Below, one piece after another: positions 57,912 through 64,000 of a stretch of 64,000 nt of DNA. How positions within the stretch are numbered: the first letter of the stretch is position 1; each line of letters starts with the position of its first letter. Where the stretch lies: the NCBI GenBank assembly GCA_021397845.1, contig CM038049.1, positions 112,064,877 to 112,128,876 on the forward strand. Direction: 5' to 3'. The translations under genes were made by a program, and so were the position numbers. A model generated the notes under the pieces. The model was not told the origin of the DNA. It saw only the letters and a list, made by a program, of their open reading frames with translations, and did not search any database. The DNA comes from Areca catechu. Taxonomy: Eukaryota > Streptophyta > Magnoliopsida > Arecales > Arecaceae.

Positions 57912-58980
57912 GCATGCAAATGGACTCAAGTTCGAGCTAAGGTTTCCTAGACCTAGAGCACAAATTAGAAGTCTAATTAAGTGAACCAACTAGCTAGTAG
58001 TACTTATGGGACTTAGCCAGGTAGGTGGAGGGGAGTGTAGGTCCCTGATTGCCAACCTTAGACACCAATCTGAGATTGGCCAGGTAGGCGGACCAAATCA
58101 CAAGCCCTGATGCACCAATCCTAGACACCAAGCCAGTAAGCACACACCAATTAGCTGACACAGTTAACTTGACCCTAACCTGAACCCAACTTGTTGGTAT
58201 CCCTAACCCACTAGGGCAATTAACGTTCTACTCAATTTTAATTAACGGGCTGGGATCGATATGCTGGTTGATGATTTTTGGGCTAGGGACAGGTGATGAA
58301 ACCCTGACCCTATGTCAAATTGATGCCCTTAATTTGATTTCTCATGAGATGAATGAAATGCAAAGGTGCTGCAGAAGTGTGTTGCAATTTGAAAGTGGTG
58401 TGGAAAACGTGATGAAAAAAATGTCCAAAAATTCTGAAAAATTCACAAAGGATTCCTAACTTATATGTTTCAATGTAGATGAAAGGAATTTTAAAACTAA
58501 AATCTAAACTAATCTAAGCAGATCCTACAAATGAAGATAAATAAAAAGGACAGAACATAACCCTAATGACAGTGTCGAACTGCAGAAATTTTCATTTTTT
58601 TTATAATTTTTTTTTGATGATGAAATTTAATATGGTGATAACTGACTTAAAAAGGAACAAGAAAAAAATAGTTCAATAAAAAATCAGTGACTTGCCTTTG
58701 GAGTTGCAGGCGGGTTACAGTCAGCCTACAGAAAATACAGCAAGCAGAAAAACAGAACGTGCCCAATGCAAAATTCACAAATGAAATCTAAGAAGTCCTT
58801 TGGCTTTCTTTTTCACGGGTCAATCACAATGGCACCCCGACACGCCTTAGGAGATCCCCGTGGAATGGGAAGAGAGGGTGTTTAAACCCTACTTTCTCCT
58901 AAGACCGGACGGCCTGGTAACGCCCCCGATCCAAGTACTTCAAGGACTTAATGCTATGCAATCAGGAACTTATTCTACCA
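57912..58980 (-). other. Untranslated leader of Gy2
   Basis: About 1 kb without family-like ORF. Contains the structured segment 58846-58941. The small plus ORF at 58268-58459 has no recognisable content. Confidence 0.8.
58846..58941 (-). other. Structured leader segment, Gy2
   Basis: Perfect 9-bp arms CTTAGGAGA (58846-58854) and TCTCCTAAG (58895-58903) enclose TCCC/GGGA and AGGGT/ACCCT hairpins, followed by GGACGGCC and ATCCAAGTACTTC, about 40 bp from the primer site. The same architecture is in the Angela-A leaders (10479-10579, 32356-32457). Confidence 0.62.
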
Positions 58981-58993
58981 TGCTCTGATACCA
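58981..58993 (-). other. Primer-binding site of Gy2
   Basis: Minus strand TGGTATCAGAGCA, initiator Met-tRNA type, three bases from the LTR edge at 58997. Confidence 0.92.
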
Positions 58994-58996
58994 ATA

Positions 58997-60315
58997 TGAT
59001 GCGGCACGCATATGATTAATGTTTAGATTAGGGTTTGTAGAGCAATGAAACCAAACTACACTAGCATTGTACTCATCATAATAAGACTTAAGGATTACAT
59101 GAAATGAAACTTTTACTTGATTAGACACAATCCTAAACTAAGAAGGAAGAAGATCTAGATAATAGGGGCTAATGATTATGGACTTACCTTGATGAGCTTT
59201 CCAACCTTCTTTTGATTCATACCTTGAAACTACCAACGCTCTGGACTGGAGGACTTGGATAACAAAGATCAGAACTCTGGACTTGGACTTCAGTCTGTCG
59301 GTTCATTGTCAAGGGGGAACCCGGTTCTCAACTCAAAGACCTCGAAGGACCCTGCAATTGAAGATCAAAGGTTAAGGAAGAAAGAGACATATGTAAAGAA
59401 AGGTTAGGAGGATTTGTGAACAAAAAAGAAATTGCAGAAGATCTGGCCGACTCCAATGCCTTTGCCTTAAGCTTGGATGATGAATTGCTAGGGAAAAGAG
59501 TGGCTTTGGGCGTGGAAGAAGAAGATAGGAAAAATTTCACACATAAAACTCAAGACAACTTCACTTCAAACTTCATTCATTTTCCAAAATCCCTCTTTTA
59601 CAATGGGCATCCAAGGCTTTTAATAGCCTCACAAAGCTAGCTTTTGAAATTTAAAAACTCCCCAAATCGAGGAGGATTACAAGGGGGGTTGGAGGATTTG
59701 GTGGAGAGTTTGGAGGGATGTGGGGGGGTTTGGAGGATTTGGTGGAGGACTTGGAGGGATGTGGCCAACCTCCTTGAATTTGAATCTCCCTTGTTGGCAC
59801 CCAAAGGGTGATGAGGTGACTGGTGAAGTGGCACCTGATGACGTGGCATGGTGAGGTGGTCTTCTACTTGGATAAGAATGACATGTGGCGCCCAGTGGTC
59901 CTAGTTGATGGTCCTTTTCTCTTGCTTGGTTGATGTGTCTTCTCTTCTTCATGTGGTCAAATTCTGGGGTCTAGAATTTGAGTCTTGTTGCTGGCTTTCA
60001 TGGCTTTAAGACTTGATTAGACTTAACTCAACTGAATTAGACTTAACTCAACTGAACTGACTTGACTGACCTAGACTTTAAAACTTGAAATAGACTTACA
60101 AGAAATGAAATTTTAAAAGTAATTACAGGACTCAATAAACACTCTTGATTTGAAACTCAAAATTAATTACAGGACTCTTGAGAAGGAAATGACTCTTGAA
60201 AATAAAATATTTTTGAACTAAAGGATACAAGGTAACCTAATTATCTTCGATCCAAATTGGGATAAGGCTAACCTTGTTGGAGTGAAGTTTCTTTCGGCTT
60301 CTGGTGTCCACACCA
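58997..60315 (-). repeat. 5' LTR of Gy2 (1319 bp)
   Basis: Same length as the 3' LTR, with about 8 differences found by eye, nearly all G/A or C/T. Followed by the GAAGA duplication. Confidence 0.97.
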
Positions 60316-61530
60316 GAAGAGAGTAAAGAAGGTAATTAACCACTTATCCGCAATCCGCTCTGCAAGCTATTTTAATAAGGACCTGACGGCTAGGAAACCA
60401 TCTTAGATCAGGCTGTTCCATGCTTCAATTACCAAATCTAATGAGAAAAGGATTGGTTACTTACCCCAATGAAGATTCACTTTGAATCGAGATGGATCTG
60501 CTGCTTGGTCACTCAGATTTCGTAGTAGGATGAAGATCAGGACTCCATATTTCAGATCCACTGTCAGATCTTGGTTCGGAAGCAAAGAATCCATCCTTTA
60601 AGGTCCTTGAACACCTGAGATCTACAAAGAAGGCAGCAAACAAAACTTAAGATTGACATAATTCAAATTCGAAATGAAAAAAATTGAAAGGTTGGATGCG
60701 AAGAGCTTGAAGAAGATCGTTAGCAATTGTCAAATCTGGCAGAACCTCCACTCAAGGACCTCACTGCCTTGAGCTCCAAGGACCTTCCCACCTTAAGCTC
60801 TTAAGGACCTCCCTGCCCTTAGAGAAAATCACTAAGCCTACCCAGTTTTGTGAAAAAAGACAGCATTTCATTTTATAATTCAATAATCAATAATTACAAA
60901 GGGTATGGGGTCCTATTTATAGAGTTCTTCACACATGAAGATATCATAGGACTCTTTTAAATTTAAATTACATTTAAATTTGAACACTCCTTGGCTTTTT
61001 GGCTTCTTCCTTGAATTTTGAATTTTGAATTCCTTCTCTCCATGGCTTGGGCAACAACATAAAAAATTGTTTGGCAAAATGAAGTTGGCCGCTAATCCTT
61101 CTTTCTTATTTCTCATTTAGCACTAATTCTTTCTCATCCTTGGTGTAAAATCTGAATTATATTCCCTTGGTCGGCAACATGGGATAAGAAAGGCTTTGAA
61201 TGCTTGAATTTAAGTTTAAAATCCCTCCTTTGAATGTAAAAGTAGATAGAAGATAACTCCTCCTTTGAACTTTGGATAAACCTCCATTTATCTTGGACTC
61301 TTCAATTCATCTTGGACTCTTTCATTTAATTTTTGAATAGACCATGGTGGCGTCATCTGGAATGGGTGTCAAGAATGAGGAAGGGGGCGCTAGATAAGAA
61401 GTAGAGTCTTTCTGCTTTACTCCTCTCAATTTAGCACCTCCTTGAAATCTCAAATGGGAGAAGAAAAATAGGATGGGGCACCTCTTTTGGATAAAGATGA
61501 ATATTGAATGTTGTCCCAATATCAGGATGT
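60316..61530 (-). repeat. 5' LTR of Gy1, second fragment
   Basis: Continues from 51727 and aligns with about 33808-35040 of the 3' LTR. Includes the TATA box (60912-60922) and a three-unit 25-bp repeat (60750-60826). Interrupted by copia C at the beginning of the 8-bp repeat array. Confidence 0.9.
60912..60922 (-). promoter_or_regulatory. TATA box of Gy1 5' LTR
   Basis: Minus strand CTATAAATAGG, identical to 34426-34436. Confidence 0.6.
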
Positions 61531-63963
61531 TGTTGGGTTCCGGTGCAACGCAGCGAAAGTGTAATTTCAAAATTGAAACTAAATTCACACCAAAAATCCT
61601 AAACCAGGAACTCCTTAAATAAGACTAGAACATATGACAAGCATATCTTATGCAAATTAGGATTAGGGTACCAACCTGTAATCGCTTATTCCAACAAATT
61701 TGATGTTGAAGGGGCTAACTGAATTCACCAGGCATCCAGGTGTCCGCCCTCCGATGGTGATCCACACAGAGCAATGATAAAGAAACACTATCTTCTTTTC
61801 AATGGTCCCTCCAATTGAGTTCTTCTTCCTAGAACTCAATTGCTCGGATTATGGCTTGAATTCTTCCACACAAGAGGTAGCCTCCCTTTCCTTGATCTCT
61901 TCTCCTCCTTCCACTAAGACCTTGGCCCTTTAGGCACCCTTGTCTTGAAGAAAAGACCTTGTCCTAAGAGGATATAGGCTTGTCTTAAGTTGGAGGAGAA
62001 ATTAAGATAATAATGTCTTAATGTAAGAAAGAAGGAATAAATCAGAACTCCTTTCTTTCCTTTACCGTAGGAGACTTTTACTCTTATTCTTGTTCAGTAG
62101 CAGAGTTTCGACAGAGGTGTACTCTGTAATGGAAATAGTGCAAGATCAAGGAAAGAATAAAAGAGTCTTTAGGAGAGGAAGAAGGAATAAAAGAAAACAT
62201 TAAAAAACATTGTTCTGATTTTCCCGACCCTTTAAATAGATCTCAGATAGGCGCCCACACACCTCTCCATAAACACCCATCTCACGCCCTTCTCATTTTC
62301 TCATGCCCCTTCCCACTTTCTCACGGCCCTTCAGATTCAAACTCATGGCCTTTCCTAAAAGAAAAGTCGTGAGATTTCAGAAAAAGGGAGTCGCGATGTT
62401 TCGGTCTCCGAAGAGACGTTATTTCGTGCAACAGGGAAGAGTCAACGCCTTTTGTCTTTCTCAAAAATTTCCTAGCCGTTGGATTCCCATCCAAGGGCAC
62501 ACATGTGAGGCGCTAATTATTAAGAAAGGAGGCCGCCCCATCTTAATTCATCGGAGAATTAAGTGGGGCGTGCCAAGAGTCCATGCGCCATGGACTCTTC
62601 CAAATGGCGTGCCAAGAGTCCATTAGTGCATGGACTCTTGGTATTTTGGCGTGAAATGAATAAGGAGCGGGTGGGGGGCTAGCCTAGGTGCATGGTTAGC
62701 CAATAGGGTTAGCCATAATCCCTATTTTCACAATTAGGGTCTAATTAGATCCAATTAGAACCCAAATTGAACCAATCTGGAACCCTAATTCGAATCTGAT
62801 TCGAATAGAAGCTAGGGTTTGCAACACTTGCTAGAGTGTTATCCTGCAAAGATGATTTAATTCCAAATTAAACACTTGATCAATCCTCTTAAGTGTGTGA
62901 CCCATTGGGTTCCACATCTAGCCAGTAGTGGGTTCGAATACAAGTTGACTTAATTTGATTAGAACTCTTTTTAATCGATTTAGGTCAAACCGGGCTTACC
63001 CGATTTGATCAATTAGGACTCTTCCTAATAAGTGATCTTTGAATTTGATCAACCCACAAGACAAGATTGACGTCTAGCAACGTGTCATGTCTACCTGGAA
63101 GATATGGAAATTCTGGTGAAATACCAAAATTACCCTTCAGTAGAGAGTTACCGTACAATTTAATCTTTCGATCAGCCTGCACCAAAAATATAACTATGGA
63201 TATGGATATATGTCAAATCCAATATTATATTTATTTCTAGATCAATCTTATATTGATGATTCAATTATCTTGATATTAGAAACCATCTCTAATATCTTTA
63301 CTTTGATCAAAGATTCCCTGAATCATCATCCGATTATTAACTAGCTAGATGCAATCTCCTCTTACTAAGAGTGATCGATTCCTTGTTGACCTACTCATTA
63401 CCTTCATATCCAATTCACCATTCCCAGTATCAATCCTGTGCATGACTCAGTGTCATGATTAGGATTGAACCAAAGCATGGGTTCATGTACATAAGGTACT
63501 TATGGCAGCCTCAGGTCAAAGGATTACTTGTACCACTCCCACTATGAGAACCTTCTATTGACATGTAGCTAAGACTCCATTAGATGTTCTCAAGTTGGAT
63601 CATATCAGTGAACTCATTCTTCAATGAGCACCCACATCCCAATATTAGTGTCATACACAAGTGACTGTGAGAGCAGTCACCCTCTCCAGTATACATGGGA
63701 TGTGCTAGTCTTACCGGAAAACCCTGATCCCCTACTCAGGGTTCCTTTGACTAGGAATATTTTAGATTAAGGTTTTAAGACTTTAGGTCTCACTGGTATG
63801 ATCTCATCATAACCCTAAAATCATAGTCCTAATCAATGGGGTTCATCATATAATAATAAAACACAGCGTATGATGAAAAATAATGCCTTTAATAGAATTT
63901 TTTGTCAATTACAATGGTTTGGGAGATACAACACAGATTGGCTTGTAGGGCATATCCCTTTCA
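61531..63963 (-). repeat. 3' LTR of copia C (2433 bp)
   Basis: Begins TGTTGGGTTCC and ends ATCCCTTTCA. Minus-strand TATTTAAA at 62231-62238 could be a TATA box. The plus ORF of 107 codons at 62303 is Arg/Lys-rich with an internal duplication of RVHAPWTLPNGVPRVH-type words and looks accidental. Only one LTR is visible, so its limits rest on edges and the adjoining tract. Confidence 0.75.
62231..62238 (-). promoter_or_regulatory. TATA-like box in the copia C LTR
   Basis: Minus strand TATTTAAA. Sequence match only. Confidence 0.35.
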
Positions 63964-64000
63964 ATCTCCCACTTGCACTAAAGCCAATCACCTTTAAATC
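63964..64000 (-). other. Polypurine tract and pol end of copia C
   Basis: The minus strand reads TTTAGTGCAAGTGGGAGAT up to the LTR edge, almost the same as the tract of Angela-B (GTACAAGTGGGAGT). Confidence 0.75.

Larger units (their letters stand above)
51728..60315 (-). mobile_element. Gy2: nearly intact chromodomain Ty3/gypsy element
   Basis: 8588 bp with two 1319-bp LTRs that differ at about 8 positions and target-site duplication GAAGA at 51723-51727 and 60316-60320. Minus-strand order: LTR, Met-tRNA-type primer site, leader, one long gag-pol frame, polypurine tract, LTR. It is the youngest element here and a distant relative of its host Gy1: LTR starts TGATGCGG in both, pol is similar throughout, but LTR bodies differ. 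Confidence 0.96.
33705..61530 (-). mobile_element. Gy1: chromodomain Ty3/gypsy element, old, with nested insertions
   Basis: Minus strand. 3' LTR 33705-35502, pol and gag 35503-40250, leader 40251-40988 plus 51153-51604, primer site 51605-51617, 5' LTR from 51625, broken by Gy2 at 51728 and by copia C at 61531. The left flank GTCAA (33700-33704) should be the target-site duplication; the right copy is outside. The two LTRs differ by about 8% in a 310-bp stretch. The pol resembles Gy2 but has many stops. Integrase type and the chromodomain remnant place it among chromoviruses; the exact clade is not resolved. Confidence 0.88.
61531..64000 (-). mobile_element. Copia C: long-LTR copia element, 3' end only
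   Basis: LTR 61531-63963, then a minus-strand polypurine tract and the pol-end sequence shared with Angela-B; the rest is off-window. The left flank GATGT (61526-61530) should be the target-site duplication. An Angela-type family is likely from LTR length and the tract, but no coding domain is visible here. Confidence 0.78.

Noticed and set aside
58846..58941. Hammerhead ribozyme in the leader (retrozyme idea)
   Set aside because: The fold has three helices, but the CTGATGA and GAAA core sequences are absent on either strand.
62303..62626. 107-codon basic ORF as a gene
   Set aside because: It is inside the copia C LTR, opposite to the element, with simple internal repetition and no family likeness.

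Overview
The window is plant nuclear DNA made almost entirely of nested LTR retrotransposons. I found no ordinary host gene, rRNA, tRNA or CRISPR array. The element types (Tat-lineage Ty3 with a second RNase H and an antisense ORF, SIRE-type and Angela-type Ty1/copia, chromodomain Ty3) and the initiator-Met-tRNA-type primer sites are those of angiosperms. The repeat density suggests a large genome, perhaps a monocot; I cannot name the species from sequence alone.

Layout. The oldest layer is an Angela-type copia family (here Angela-A), minus strand, running off both ends. It is a tandem dimer: copy 1 (8894-10630, continuing leftward beyond the Tat element) and copy 2 (25330-32508) share one central LTR (10631-10894 plus 23478-25329), and the right LTR of copy 2 starts at 32509. 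A Tat-lineage Ty3 element (1-8893, minus, 3' end off-window) sits in the gag of copy 1. A SIRE-type copia (10895-23472, target-site duplication AACCT) sits in the central LTR and itself carries a solo LTR (16171-17681, TSD TGAGA) in its pol. A second solo LTR (30119-31702, TSD GTAAG) sits in the leader of copy 2. A decayed chromodomain Ty3 element (Gy1, from 33705) sits in the right LTR of copy 2. Inside Gy1 are a full-length Angela-type copia (Angela-B, 40989-51147, TSD GTCTA), a nearly intact relative of Gy1 (Gy2, 51728-60315, TSD GAAGA) and the 3' LTR of another long-LTR copia (copia C, 61531-63963, continuing off the right edge).

Hand-compared stretches of paired LTRs give divergences of about 15% (Angela-A), 9% (SIRE), 8% (Gy1), 4% (Angela-B) and 0.6% (Gy2). 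This agrees with the nesting order. All seven elements that have coding sequence or a polypurine tract lie on the minus strand.

Coding content is retroelement gag, protease, reverse transcriptase, RNase H and integrase, plus two extra ORFs: a spliced antisense ORF in the Tat element and a sense env-position ORF in the SIRE element. Only Gy2 keeps one long gag-pol frame (1570 codons from its likely start), cut by a stop inside the chromodomain. The least expected signal is a leader segment next to the primer-binding site that is shared between the Angela-A copia and the Gy2 Ty3 element and looks like a folded RNA with compensating base changes.
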